Positions 43,431-53,407 are shown, counted from the stretch's first letter. The stretch: 64,000 bases of DNA from Chthoniobacteraceae bacterium (GCA_028293625.1 JAQGOL010000035.1:496001-560000); one strand, 5' to 3'. Notes: generated by a model from the letters alone, not told the origin. Numbers and translations are program-made.

Positions 43431-46376
43431 ATGTTGCCGCAAATCCCCGATCATAGCTTGATCCGCCGAATCGGTAACGGCGCGTATGGAGAGGTCTGGC
43501 TGGCCAAAAATGTGATGGGGGCATTGAGGGCGGTGAAAATTGTCCGGCGTGAATGTTTTACGTCTGACCGACCGTATGAACGGGAGTTTGACGGCATTCG
43601 TAAATTCGAACCGCTTTCCCGCGCGCACGAGTCGCAGCTCGATATCCTTCATGTCGGCCGCGACGATGTAGCGGGCCTCTTTTTCTATGTCATGGAGCTC
43701 GGCGATGACATCCGGCATGGCCAGGAGATCGATCCGGAAACGTATGCTCCCTACACCTTGCATAGCGGTTTGCAGGAACGGCAACGGTTCCCGGCACGGG
43801 ATTGTGTGGAGGTCGGAATCGCGCTTTGCACGGCGCTTGCGCAGATCCACAAGCACGGGCTCATTCACCGCGACATCAAGCCTTCCAATGTCATTTTTGT
43901 CCATGGACGCGCCAAACTTGCCGATATTGGTTTGGTCACGGAAGCCGATGAAGATGCCTCGTTTGTTGGGACGGAGGGATATGTGCCGCAGGAAGGGCCG
44001 GGTTCGGCGCGCGCGGATCTTTTCAGCTTGGGACGGGTGCTGTACGAAATTTCCACCGGCTTTAACCAGAGGCAGTTTCCCGAGGTTCCCACTTCGTTTG
44101 GCGCGGACGACGATGAGCTTGCGCGCGATCTCAATCTGGTGATTCACAAAGCGTGTGCGCGCGATGCCCGGGAGCGGCATTCAAGCGCCACGCTTTTGCG
44201 TGAAGAGCTGTTGCTTTTGAAAAGCGGCCGCTCCATTCGACGGTTGCGCGATGCCGAGCGGCGGGTGGCGATTTTGAAATGGTGCGGCCTGGCGGCGCTG
44301 GTGGTCGCGTTGTTTGCCACTACCGGGTACATCTCGGCGAGCCGCGCCAATCATCTTGCCAATCTGGCGGTGGTGCAGGCCCGCCTGGCAGAAGCGCATG
44401 CATTGCGTACAGCGGGACAGATGGGCCGCCGGGTTGAAGCACTCTCCGGGCTGGCGGAGGCGGCTCGCATCCGGCCTTCCATAGAGTTGCGTAACGAAGC
44501 TATCGCATCGCTGGCACTGACCGATCTGAGCCCGGCGGTGAGTCTCTTTCCCGCTCCCGCTGGGGCAGTGGTGCGCGACAATCCGTTTTGCGTGGCGCTG
44601 AATCCCGGCGGCAGCCGGATCGCGTGGGCTCGCGACGATGGAAGCGTGAGCGTGCAGGATGCTCTTACCGGCAAAGAGATCGCGGACATTCCCGCGCTTA
44701 GCCGCACGATATACGGTCTCGCGTGGAGCCCCAATGGTGAGATCCTGGTGATCACCTCAAAAAGTAAGACGCTCCTTTTCTATTGTACGGAAAAGCGCAC
44801 CCTGCTCATTGCATCCACGGAAACACCTCCCAGCGGCGTCGGTTCCATGGCGAGTTTCAGCGCCGATAGCACCCGTGTGGGATTGCCCGTAAAGGGCGAG
44901 GCGGTCATTTATGCGCTCCCTTCCGCAACCGTGATTCAACGGCTGCGCCCGATTCCTTCAGTCGGTCTTTTCTCGCTTCATCCCACCACCCAGGTGGCGG
45001 TTTTTGCCGATAAACGCGACGCGGTGCTCTGGGATCTCGCTGCCGGCAAGGAGCTTGAACGCCGTCCCGTCGGCAGTAATTCCCTGGCGTTTTCCTGGAG
45101 CCCGGATGGCCTCTCCCTGGCCGTCGCGGCACGTGAGGGGGGCATTCTGGTATTTAACGGAAGGAGCGATCGGGTTTTCGCGCGGTATGGACATCCCTCG
45201 GCTCCGGTGAATGTGCAATGGCATCCCGACGGTCAACGCCTGGTGGCATCCACGATTGACGGACATTCCCAGATCTGGCGAGTGGATACGGGAGCATTGC
45301 CGCTGGTCGAACTCAGTGGCAATGCCGGGCTCGGGTTCACCGACGATGGCCGCAACCTTGTCGCGGTGGCCAACGGGAACCTGGCCATTCTCCCTTTGAT
45401 CGAACCGGCCCCGGTCTATTCCATCCTTTCGAGCCCGGTAGGCGTCACCGCGTTTGAGCAAATGACTTTTTCGCCCGATGGCTCGAATTTGGTTTCGCTT
45501 TCAAACCACGATGGAGCGTGGTTTTGGGATTGCACCCTGGCTCGCGGCATTGAAATGCGTGAAGTGCGCGGCCATAGCAGGAGCTGGATTGAGTTTGCAC
45601 CTGATGGCCAGGCACTCTTTACCCTCGGCAGTGACGGCGTCGAACGCTGGCCGATCAAGCAGAACGGGAGCGAGCCGCGCCTCGGCGCGCCGGTCGTGCT
45701 GCCTGACACTCTCCCCTATAAATCCGGCGGCACCGCTGCCCTCAGCGCCGACGGTAACCAGCTCCTTTTTAGTTCACACTCCGATCGGGTGATGCTTGTC
45801 GATCTGGCCGGACAGGTGCCGCCTATACGAATTGATCCTCATTTTGACGTGGGCGCGCTCGCATGGCGGCCGGACGGCCGTCAATTTGCACTCACCGGTT
45901 TGGGTGAACGCTCGGTTACTCTGCTCTACGATTCAGCCACCCGCCAGCCGCTCAAGCGCTTCCAGGGGAGCCAGGCCGCGATGGCCTGGAGCCGCGACGG
46001 CCGCTTTCTTGCCCAATTAAATGCCACCGGCTGCGAGCTTTTTGAGGCTGCGACGCTAAGGTCAGTCGCGCTTTTTCCCCGCGAATTTGTCGGGCCCATC
46101 ATTCAGTCCAATGTAAGATGCAGCCCTTGTGGCGTCGCGTTTTCGGGCAACGGCTCGTTGATGGCGTTTCTTACCACACCCGAGCGGATTGCCCTGGTCG
46201 ATACAGCCACCCGTTCCATTGTTGCAACGGTTACGTTGCCGGATCGGGCGGTGGCGCGGGGGGTTTTATTGAGTCCGGACGGCGGGACTCTCGTGGCGCA
46301 TGATATGGTGCACGCGCATCTGTATAACCTGCGTAAAATGCGTGGTGCCATCGCAAAATTGGGTCTCGACTGGTGA
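43431..46376 (+). CDS. transmembrane Ser/Thr protein kinase with WD40 repeats
   Basis: About 981 residues. The N-terminal kinase domain has the glycine loop IGNGAYGEVWLAKN, the ATP lysine Lys36 (AVKIV), HRDIKPSN with catalytic Asp148, and DIG with Asp165 in place of DFG. One membrane helix lies near 280-300 (WCGLAALVVALFATTGYI). The extracytoplasmic part is a WD40-like propeller with many FSPDG/WSPDG strings. It probably senses something outside the cytoplasm and phosphorylates a partner, the upstream ECF sigma factor being the obvious candidate. The ATG at 43431 is preferred over a GTG at 43368. Confidence 0.92.
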   Translation: MLPQIPDHSLIRRIGNGAYGEVWLAKNVMGALRAVKIVRRECFTSDRPYEREFDGIRKFEPLSRAHESQLDILHVGRDDVAGLFFYVMELGDDIRHGQEIDPETYAPYTLHSGLQERQRFPARDCVEVGIALCTALAQIHKHGLIHRDIKPSNVIFVHGRAKLADIGLVTEADEDASFVGTEGYVPQEGPGSARADLFSLGRVLYEISTGFNQRQFPEVPTSFGADDDELARDLNLVIHKACARDARERHSSATLLREELLLLKSGRSIRRLRDAERRVAILKWCGLAALVVALFATTGYISASRANHLANLAVVQARLAEAHALRTAGQMGRRVEALSGLAEAARIRPSIELRNEAIASLALTDLSPAVSLFPAPAGAVVRDNPFCVALNPGGSRIAWARDDGSVSVQDALTGKEIADIPALSRTIYGLAWSPNGEILVITSKSKTLLFYCTEKRTLLIASTETPPSGVGSMASFSADSTRVGLPVKGEAVIYALPSATVIQRLRPIPSVGLFSLHPTTQVAVFADKRDAVLWDLAAGKELERRPVGSNSLAFSWSPDGLSLAVAAREGGILVFNGRSDRVFARYGHPSAPVNVQWHPDGQRLVASTIDGHSQIWRVDTGALPLVELSGNAGLGFTDDGRNLVAVANGNLAILPLIEPAPVYSILSSPVGVTAFEQMTFSPDGSNLVSLSNHDGAWFWDCTLARGIEMREVRGHSRSWIEFAPDGQALFTLGSDGVERWPIKQNGSEPRLGAPVVLPDTLPYKSGGTAALSADGNQLLFSSHSDRVMLVDLAGQVPPIRIDPHFDVGALAWRPDGRQFALTGLGERSVTLLYDSATRQPLKRFQGSQAAMAWSRDGRFLAQLNATGCELFEAATLRSVALFPREFVGPIIQSNVRCSPCGVAFSGNGSLMAFLTTPERIALVDTATRSIVATVTLPDRAVARGVLLSPDGGTLVAHDMVHAHLYNLRKMRGAIAKLGLDW

Positions 46377-46525
46377 GCTTGCGCGGCGGATAGGCTGCGC
46401 TAAATCACTTGAATGCTAGTGTTTATAACGAATTTCTAATGTCGTTGTAACGCCGGTTTTTCTTCTTCTGGAACCGTGACAATGGCGCCGCCGCTGCTTA
46501 CAAACTGACCTTTTTATCCCTCTTT

Positions 46526-47332
46526 ATGCTCTGTTTCCCGATTCTCCGCACGCTCGCGGCCGCTGCGGCCTGTTTGGCTGGAACCCCTTTGCTTTTCGCT
46601 CAAAGCGACGATTTTAACGACAAATCCGATGAAGGCTGGACGCGGTATGATCCGCTCGCGGTATTTGGAGCGCCTGGCCGGTTTTCCTTCCCCGCCGGCG
46701 GCTACGAACTCCATAGCACTTCTTCGCCCAATCCCAGCGCGCTCGGTCCTGGCCGGGTGGCAAGCGTGCGCATGGATGGCAATTACACTCAATTTTCTGT
46801 CTCGGCTGACGTGGTCGATTGGGATACATCCCTCGATCAGGCTTTTGGTCTTCTCGGCCGGATCAGGCAGGTGGGACTCGGCACTTCCGACGGGTACATT
46901 TTTCTTTACCGGCCATTCAAAGGCGATTTCCTGATCGAGCGTCTCGACAATGAGTCCGGCAATCTGATCGCCACCGGATCTCTCAAGCTCGATTCCACAA
47001 AGGATTACCGGTTCACGTTTGCCGGGGTCGGCTCGGAATTTACCGGGACGGTATTTGATCTCGCCGATACGTCAGCTCCGCTCCTGACTGTTTTTGCTTC
47101 CGACTCCGCTTACACCACCGGAGTGACGGGTCTGCTTGTCACCAGCAATGGCGCGCAGGATTTGGGCGCCGGCGATGCGACTTTTGACAATTACATGGCG
47201 AGCGTGCCGGAACCGTCGGTTGCTGGACTAATTGTGAGTGGCGTCGGTTTGACTCTTTGCAAACGCCGGGTGCGCATATCCCGGGCCGGTCGCATCAGCG
47301 CAAACCTCCCTATCTCATCTTTTCCGTCTTAA
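46526..47332 (+). CDS. PEP-CTERM domain secreted protein
   Basis: A 268-residue exported protein. A signal peptide (about 1-25) precedes a concanavalin-like beta-sandwich (about 30-225; AQSDDFNDKSDEGWTRYD, DVVDWDTSLDQAFGLLGRI). The C-terminus reads VPEPSVAGLIVSGVGLTLCKRRVR, a PEP-CTERM sorting signal, followed by an unusually long tail of about 20 residues. Such proteins are processed by an exosortase, usually for extracellular matrix; none is encoded here. Its 3' end overlaps the convergent gene by 23 bp. Confidence 0.88.
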   Translation: MLCFPILRTLAAAAACLAGTPLLFAQSDDFNDKSDEGWTRYDPLAVFGAPGRFSFPAGGYELHSTSSPNPSALGPGRVASVRMDGNYTQFSVSADVVDWDTSLDQAFGLLGRIRQVGLGTSDGYIFLYRPFKGDFLIERLDNESGNLIATGSLKLDSTKDYRFTFAGVGSEFTGTVFDLADTSAPLLTVFASDSAYTTGVTGLLVTSNGAQDLGAGDATFDNYMASVPEPSVAGLIVSGVGLTLCKRRVRISRAGRISANLPISSFPS

Positions 47333-47696
47333 GATTGCTCTTTGCAATCACCTGCACTTCCCGAATGTCGGCGGGTTTTGGGAATGTAATGGAGGCCGCC
47401 ACTTTAGTGAATGCCTGGGTTGCGATCGCGCCGGGCTGTTGCGCCACAAACTCAAATTGATAGACGCCGTCCTTCGCGCTTTTTTTCCGAAGTTGCGGTT
47501 TTGACCAGCCGCCCGTGTTGGTCATTCCGCGGGCATCCACCTGAATTTGTGCCGGGGCGGTTTCCAATATTTGCACGGTGATGCTTTGCACTGAAGCGAT
47601 TAACGCCATTTTGTCTTCTTCCTGATCTTTCCCGAACCCTTGTGAAGACCAACAGAGCGTGGCGGCAACAGCCAGAAAAGCGAATGTCGAGTGCAT
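47310..47696 (-). CDS. small secreted protein, unknown
   Basis: About 128 residues with a signal peptide (MHSTFAFLAVAATLCWSSQG) and a small beta-rich body (ITVQILETAPAQIQVDARGM, YQFEFVAQQPGAIATQAF). No family recognised. The ATG at 47696 gives the signal peptide; one at 47747 would add 17 residues before it. It converges on the PEP-CTERM gene. Confidence 0.65.
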   Translation of the reverse strand: MHSTFAFLAVAATLCWSSQGFGKDQEEDKMALIASVQSITVQILETAPAQIQVDARGMTNTGGWSKPQLRKKSAKDGVYQFEFVAQQPGAIATQAFTKVAASITFPKPADIREVQVIAKSNLKTEKMR

Positions 47697-47818
47697 GGTC
47701 CGACAGACTGCCGCAAGGGGCTTTGATCGCAAGGGGTTAACTGCCAATCATCAAACGCCCGTAAAAAACCATTGAGTTTCTAGCCTTCAGACTTAGCAGT
47801 TGGGCAGCCGTGTTTTCT

Positions 47819-48409
47819 ATGAGCCAACCCATCCTTGAGCGGTTGCGAACCGCCACCAAAGGCGCCCATGCGCAATTGGAAGAGCGTGTGCAAATTGAAG
47901 CACGGGTCATCGATCTGCAACGATACGCGGAGTTGTTGGAGGATTTCCTTGGCTGGTATGAGCCGCTGGAGAGTGGGATGCGAAGACTCGCCGGATGGGG
48001 CGACTACGGACTCGACCTCGCGGTCCGATGCAAGAGTCCCTGGCTTGCGCACGATTTGAACGCGCTCGGCTACTCGGAGGCGCAAATCGCGACGTTGCCT
48101 CGCTGCCGGGATCTTCCAACGGTGGAGACCCTCGCGCGCGGTTTTGGCTGCGCCTACGTGATGGAGGGCGCTACCCTTGGCGGCCGCCATATTTCGGGGT
48201 TGCTGCATGAAAGTCCCGTCCCCAAGGAGGCGCGCACCTTCTTTGGCTCCTACGGCCCGAGGGTGGGCGAGCGATGGAAAGAGTTCGTGGCCGCATTGGA
48301 GGCTTTTTCGGATCATGAAGGCTATGGCGATCAAGTCGTCGATGCCGCGCGGCAAACTTTTGAAAGCATGGAATCGTGGATTTGCCGGATGAAAGGGATC
48401 AGCGCGTGA
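47819..48409 (+). CDS. bphO: heme oxygenase (BphO-type, biliverdin-forming)
   Basis: A 196-residue helical protein of the bacterial heme oxygenase family. The proximal heme ligand is likely His17 in LRTATKGAHAQLEE; RDLPTVETLARGFGCAYVMEGATLGG is the distal-helix region with glycines. It cleaves heme to biliverdin, the chromophore of the phytochrome whose gene follows directly, with GTGA overlapping the stop. The ATG at 47819 is preferred over an in-frame GTG at 47810. Confidence 0.92.
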   Translation: MSQPILERLRTATKGAHAQLEERVQIEARVIDLQRYAELLEDFLGWYEPLESGMRRLAGWGDYGLDLAVRCKSPWLAHDLNALGYSEAQIATLPRCRDLPTVETLARGFGCAYVMEGATLGGRHISGLLHESPVPKEARTFFGSYGPRVGERWKEFVAALEAFSDHEGYGDQVVDAARQTFESMESWICRMKGISA

Positions 48410-50622
48410 ATTCGGTGCCGATTTCTGAGCCCGGTTTGGACGTCTGCGCCCGCGAACCGATCCATATCCCCGGCGCGATCCAACCGCACGGGGCCCTGCT
48501 GGCGGTGCGCGAGCCGGAGCTGACAATTTCGCAGGCAAGCGTGAATTGCGGCACGCTCCTGGGATTAAATCCAGCCGACCTGCTTGGACTCAATCTTTAC
48601 GACCTGCTGGATCCCGAGGAAAAAGCGAAAATCGCCGATGCGCTGGAACAAAAAAATCCGGCGCAGGAATCGCCGCTACCAATCTCCTTTAACGGCCGCC
48701 GATTTGATGCGCTCCTGCATCGGCATGATGGAGTTCTGATTGTTGAACTGGAGCCGGCACCACCAGGGGCCGAAAACTTTGCGCGGCACCATCGCCGTCT
48801 GCAGGGGTTTATCGAGGAAATGCAGCATGCGGCGACATTGCCCGCGTTTTACGCTGTCGTGGCGCGGGCGGTTTCGCAACTTACCGGTTACGAGCGGGTG
48901 ATGGTGTACAAATTTGACCCTGACTGGAATGGCGAGGTTTTGGGGGAAATGCTCAGCGCGGATGTCGATTCCTATGTAGGCCTGCATTTTCCCGCCTCAG
49001 ATATCCCCGCACAGGCACGCGCTCTTTATGCGCGCAGTTGGTTGCGGATCATCCCGACTGTTGATTACACGCCCGCTGTTCTGGAACCTGCGCTCAACCC
49101 GCAGACCGGCCGCCCGCTTGACCTCTCGTATGCTGTTCTGCGCTCGGTCTCGCCGATCCATTTGGAATATCTGCGCAACATGGAGGTTGGCGCATCAATG
49201 TCGATTTCGCTCCTTGTGGAAGGGAAGCTGTGGGGATTGATTGCCTGTCACCACCGCACGGAGCGGCAACTGCCGTTTGCGGTGCGCGCAGCGTGTGAAC
49301 TTTTCGGGCAGATCACTTCGCGCGAAATCACCGCCAAACAGGAGGAGGAACGCCTCGGCAAACAAGCTGAAATCAACACGATCCAGACCCGGTTTTTCGA
49401 TGCGATTTCGCGCGCGGAAAATCTGGCTGAAGCGTTGCTGCGTTACGCGCCAAGCCTGCTCGAATTCATGAACGCGGCGGGCGCGGCGATTTGCCTGGGT
49501 GGCCAATGCAGCCTCGTAGGACAGACGCCCCCGCGTGATCACGTGAGCGCTTTGTTGAACTGGCTGCAGGAACGTGGCGAGGAACCGGTTTTTGCCACCG
49601 ACTCGCTCTCCCTGCACTGGGCACCGGCCGCCGGTTTCAAGGAGGCGGCGAGCGGATTGCTTTCGGTGAAAATCTCCCGTGTTGAACCGCACTTTGTCCT
49701 CTGGTTTCGCCCGGAAGTGCCTGCCACGGTCAATTGGGCCGGCGAACCCAAAAAAAGCGCTGATGGACGGCTGCATCCCCGCAAATCGTTCGCTATCTGG
49801 CAGGAAACCGTTACCGGCCGCTCACTGCCGTGGGATGAGGGGGATTTGCGAGGCGCGCACGAATTGCGCGGCGCACTCAATGCTTTGGTCATTCGCCGCA
49901 CCGAAAGGCTTCTGCATCTGAACACCGAGCTTGAGCGCAAAAACAGCGATCTCAATTCTTTTGCTTACATTGCTTCGCACGACCTGAAGGAACCGTTGCG
50001 CGGGATCCATCATTTCTCCCGGTTTCTGCGGGAAGACCATGCCGTGGAGCTTGGAGCCGAGGGTTTGCGCAAGGTCGACACGATCGCCGCGCTTGCTTCC
50101 AACACCAATGATCTGCTGATTGCACTGGCCCATTTTTCAGAAATCGGCCGGATGGAACTTACTCTGCGCGAAAGCGATCTGCGGCAGATTTTGGATGAAG
50201 TGCTCGCCTCGCTCGCCGCTGCCGTTCATGAGTCGGCGGTCGAAATTCGGCGGCCGCGCACGCTGCCCCTGGAGCGGTGCGATCCGGTGCTGGTGCGCGA
50301 GATTTTCGCCAACCTGATTGCCAATGCCATTAAGTATAACGATAAGCCCGTCAAATGGGTGGAGATCTCCTGGCGGGATCCTGAGCCAGGGCAGGAAGAA
50401 CGAGGTCCGGTGTTTACAGTCAGCGATAACGGCATCGGTATTCGGGAGCGCAACCTCGATGCCGCGTTCCAGATGTTTCGCCGGCTAAATAAGCACACAT
50501 TCAGCGGCGGCACCGGCGCGGGGCTGGCGATTGTCAAAAGTGTGGTTGAACGCCATGGCGGCCACATCTGGGTGGAGTCGGTGCTTGGTGAAGGAAGCAC
50601 CTTTTTATTCACACTCAGATGA
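48406..50622 (+). CDS. bphP: bacteriophytochrome histidine kinase
   Basis: A 738-residue red/far-red photoreceptor kinase. PAS (about 8-115) carries the biliverdin Cys14 in DVCAREPIHIPGAIQPHG; GAF (about 130-300) has FPASDIPAQAR with Asp199; the PHY domain (about 310-490) has the tongue motif PRKSF at 458-462; HisKA has SHDLKEPLRGI with His525; and an HATPase ends the protein. The chosen GTG start (48406) overlaps the bphO stop as GTGA, with AAAGGGAT upstream. Together with heme oxygenase and the following receiver it forms a light-sensing two-component system. Confidence 0.95.
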   Translation: MNSVPISEPGLDVCAREPIHIPGAIQPHGALLAVREPELTISQASVNCGTLLGLNPADLLGLNLYDLLDPEEKAKIADALEQKNPAQESPLPISFNGRRFDALLHRHDGVLIVELEPAPPGAENFARHHRRLQGFIEEMQHAATLPAFYAVVARAVSQLTGYERVMVYKFDPDWNGEVLGEMLSADVDSYVGLHFPASDIPAQARALYARSWLRIIPTVDYTPAVLEPALNPQTGRPLDLSYAVLRSVSPIHLEYLRNMEVGASMSISLLVEGKLWGLIACHHRTERQLPFAVRAACELFGQITSREITAKQEEERLGKQAEINTIQTRFFDAISRAENLAEALLRYAPSLLEFMNAAGAAICLGGQCSLVGQTPPRDHVSALLNWLQERGEEPVFATDSLSLHWAPAAGFKEAASGLLSVKISRVEPHFVLWFRPEVPATVNWAGEPKKSADGRLHPRKSFAIWQETVTGRSLPWDEGDLRGAHELRGALNALVIRRTERLLHLNTELERKNSDLNSFAYIASHDLKEPLRGIHHFSRFLREDHAVELGAEGLRKVDTIAALASNTNDLLIALAHFSEIGRMELTLRESDLRQILDEVLASLAAAVHESAVEIRRPRTLPLERCDPVLVREIFANLIANAIKYNDKPVKWVEISWRDPEPGQEERGPVFTVSDNGIGIRERNLDAAFQMFRRLNKHTFSGGTGAGLAIVKSVVERHGGHIWVESVLGEGSTFLFTLR

Positions 50623-50700
50623 GGGGTGGTTCCCGTCATAATAAACGTGTTTTTGACCGCCCTGCCAACCAAGCCCCCTGGAAATAAAACTTCTTCGGAT

Positions 50701-51153
50701 ATGCCTCATTCCATTCTGATTATTGAAGACCAGGACGCGGACTTTGAAGCGATCGAACGCGGCCTGCGGCGGCTCGGCGTGGAATATCCGGTCACCCGCT
50801 GTACGGACGCAGAGGATGCCCTCGATTATCTCTACGGTCGCGGCGTTCACCGGCGCAATCCTGGCGAGCAGCAGCCGCCCACCATTGTACTGCTCGATTT
50901 GAAATTGGATGGCGGTGACGGCCGGGAGGTTCTCGCCCGGGTAAAACAAGACGATTACCTTAAAGCCATTCCGATCATTGTCTGGAGTGGTTCCAACGAT
51001 CCGCATGACGTTGAAATTTCCTATCGCCTGGGAGCCAATTCTTTTGTGCGCAAAACCTTCGATTTTTCTGAAGTAAACGAAACCCTGGAGCGTCTCGCGC
51101 GCTTCTGGCTGGAAACGGCGGTGCTGCCCCCCATCCCCAATGCTCCTTACTGA
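50701..51153 (+). CDS. single-domain response regulator (Rcp1-like)
   Basis: A 150-residue receiver without output domain. ILIIEDQDADFEAIERGLRR, phosphoacceptor Asp66 in VLLDLKLDGGDG, and the loop IPIIVWSGSNDPHD match receivers found beside bacterial phytochromes (Rcp1-like). The ATG at 50701 fits the family start; an upstream GTG at 50626 would add 25 residues. It overlaps the next kinase gene by 14 bp. It is the probable phosphate acceptor from the phytochrome. Confidence 0.93.
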   Translation: MPHSILIIEDQDADFEAIERGLRRLGVEYPVTRCTDAEDALDYLYGRGVHRRNPGEQQPPTIVLLDLKLDGGDGREVLARVKQDDYLKAIPIIVWSGSNDPHDVEISYRLGANSFVRKTFDFSEVNETLERLARFWLETAVLPPIPNAPY

Positions 51154-52759
51154 GACGCCCGTCACGACTCTGCTCGTGCTCGACGACAGTGCCGAAGATC
51201 GCGAAATTCTCCGCCGCCTGCTCGCTTCGGATCCGCGCCGCGAGTACGTAATCCACGAACGCACTGATATCGAAGAAGCCGTCAACGCCTGTCGCGAGCT
51301 CAAGCCGGACTGTGTCCTTCTCGATTACTCATTAGGCGATGGCACCGGACTCGATTTCCTCACTCTCCTCCCGCAAATCGGAGGCACCCGCGCGTTTCCG
51401 GTGGTCATGCTCACAGGCTCAGGGAGCGAGGAAATCGCTGCAACCGCGTTTCGGTCGGGTGCGCAGGATTATCTCGTAAAGGGGACGCTGACCCCCGACG
51501 CGTTGCAACGCGCGATTGTCGGCGCGATCTACAAGGCGCAAACCGAGCGGTTGCTCGATACCCAGCGCCTCGAACTTGAAAGCCTTTTCCAACAGGCTCA
51601 GGAAGCCAACGCACGAAAAGATCAATTCCTTGCCGCGCTGTCCCATGAATTGCGCACGCCGTTAACTCCCATCCTTACAGCGGTTTCCTCAGTGCAGGTC
51701 AGCGCGCTGAGCGCCGGTGAGTTGGAAGACCTGTTTGCGACAATTCGCCGCAATGTGGAACTTGAGGCGCGCCTGATCGACGATCTGCTCGACCTCACAC
51801 GCATCGCAAAAGACAAGCTGCGCCTTGATCTGCGCCCAACCGATGCGCATGAGGTCTTGCGCCACGCGCTCGATACGTGCCTGGAAGATATCACCCGCAA
51901 AAAGCTGCGGTTCTCTTTTCATTTACATTCCAGCGCCCATACCGTTGCCGCCGATCCTGCCCGGCTTCAGCAGGTTTTTTGGAATCTGCTCAAGAATGCG
52001 GTCAAATTTACTCCCGAGGAGGGCGAAGTGCGCATCGAGACCCACAATCCCACGCCGGGTGAACTTCAAATCGAAGTTTCTGACAACGGGATCGGAATCG
52101 CGCCCGAGATGCTGCCAAAGATTTTTAACGCGTTTGAACAGGGCGGTCCGGCCATGACCCATCGCTTTGGCGGCCTTGGATTGGGGTTGGCTATTTCTCA
52201 CGCGCTGGTGGCGGCTCATCACGGTAGGCTCGCCGTGGAAAGCGACGGCATAGGTCACGGAGCCCGCTTTTTTGTTACTTTGCCAACGGTCGCCCCGGAG
52301 GTGGATTCATTAAATCCCAACGAGTCCGCCAGCCCGGATTCCATCGAGAAGTCGGCAGCGGAATTTTCTTTTTCGAAATGCCTGGTGATGCTGGTTGAGG
52401 ATCACGCTGATAGCGCTTGGATTCTTGCCCGGGTTATGCGGCGGCGCGGCTATCAAGTTGTTCTTGCAGCCAGTGTTGCCGAGGCATTGGCTACTTTTGA
52501 GCGGGAGGAAGTCCATGCTCTGGTGAGTGACATCGGCCTGCCCGACGGAGACGGCGTCGGTTTGATGGAACGTTTGCGCCAGATTCGCCCGGTTCCCGGC
52601 ATCGCTCTCAGCGGCTACGGAATGGAGCATGACCTCGCCCGCACGCGCGCGGCTGGATTTCAGGAACACCTTACCAAGCCGATCGATTGGCCGCAGCTCG
52701 ACGCCGCATTAGTCCGCCTGCTGAGTGCCAACCCGTGTTCGCAGACGGACGGCTTTTGA
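51140..52759 (+). CDS. REC-HK-REC hybrid histidine kinase
   Basis: A 539-residue cytoplasmic kinase with a receiver at each end: N-terminal receiver (Asp62 in VLLDYSLGDG), HisKA with LSHELRTPLTP (His169), HATPase with DNGIGIAPEM and GGLGLGLAIS, then a C-terminal receiver (Asp464 in VSDIGLPDGDG). A first receiver feeding a kinase allows input from the phytochrome via phosphotransfer. Its 14-bp overlap with the Rcp1-like gene makes co-translation likely. No DNA-binding output follows. Confidence 0.92.
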   Translation: MLLTETPVTTLLVLDDSAEDREILRRLLASDPRREYVIHERTDIEEAVNACRELKPDCVLLDYSLGDGTGLDFLTLLPQIGGTRAFPVVMLTGSGSEEIAATAFRSGAQDYLVKGTLTPDALQRAIVGAIYKAQTERLLDTQRLELESLFQQAQEANARKDQFLAALSHELRTPLTPILTAVSSVQVSALSAGELEDLFATIRRNVELEARLIDDLLDLTRIAKDKLRLDLRPTDAHEVLRHALDTCLEDITRKKLRFSFHLHSSAHTVAADPARLQQVFWNLLKNAVKFTPEEGEVRIETHNPTPGELQIEVSDNGIGIAPEMLPKIFNAFEQGGPAMTHRFGGLGLGLAISHALVAAHHGRLAVESDGIGHGARFFVTLPTVAPEVDSLNPNESASPDSIEKSAAEFSFSKCLVMLVEDHADSAWILARVMRRRGYQVVLAASVAEALATFEREEVHALVSDIGLPDGDGVGLMERLRQIRPVPGIALSGYGMEHDLARTRAAGFQEHLTKPIDWPQLDAALVRLLSANPCSQTDGF

Positions 52760-52863
52760 GCGGCAAGTATCCTTTGAGCGGCGTCAGGCCTGAATGCATG
52801 AGGCCCGTTTGGGCAAAGTAAACCGCGTCCCCGCGATGCGATTACTTCGATTCAGTAGACGCT

Positions 52864-53220
52864 ATGAAATGCAATCTTCTGCTCGCCGCGCTTGCCGGCG
52901 TCCTGTTACTCGCGCAATTGGAATCAGTCTATGCCGTGCAAATTGAGGCACAACCTCACGGCAACTACGAAGGAGATGGATACGCCGCGCAAGTGACTGA
53001 ACCCGTGCCCGGCACCTTTCACATTACAGGCTGGCAGCATGGCCTGCCGGGAACTTCGCGTAAGGTACGGAAAGTCGTGGAAGCCAACGGAGCCAAATCC
53101 GGCGCGGAAATTCTCTTTAGCGGCAAAGATTGGAGCGCACAAATCCAACCCGAGAATGGCCTGCTGATTGGGCGCTATAGCAATGGGCAGATCTGGAGGC
53201 TGCGCAAAGTGTCAAAATAA
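52864..53220 (+). CDS. small secreted protein, unknown
   Basis: A 118-residue protein with a signal peptide (LLLAALAGVLLLAQL, cleaved near residue 24) and a beta-rich body (GNYEGDGYAAQVTEPVPGTFHI, FSGKDWSAQIQPENGLLIG). The pattern resembles a small domain of DUF1080-associated proteins, but no family is certain. It has a plausible ATG. Confidence 0.7.
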   Translation: MKCNLLLAALAGVLLLAQLESVYAVQIEAQPHGNYEGDGYAAQVTEPVPGTFHITGWQHGLPGTSRKVRKVVEANGAKSGAEILFSGKDWSAQIQPENGLLIGRYSNGQIWRLRKVSK

Positions 53221-53407
53221 GCCCCATGAAACGCCTAGGTTAGGCAAGCGCATAAGCGGCTCCAGCGCCTCTGGACAACTAACAAGGCAATGCGCCTGAA
53301 AGCTGCCGCGTCTTAAATACGATCAATGCCAACGGCCTAAAGCCGATTACTTTTGCAGGAGATTCCCCGCTTTTCATCACTCCTTTACCCTGCTCTCCTC
53401 TGGTTCG

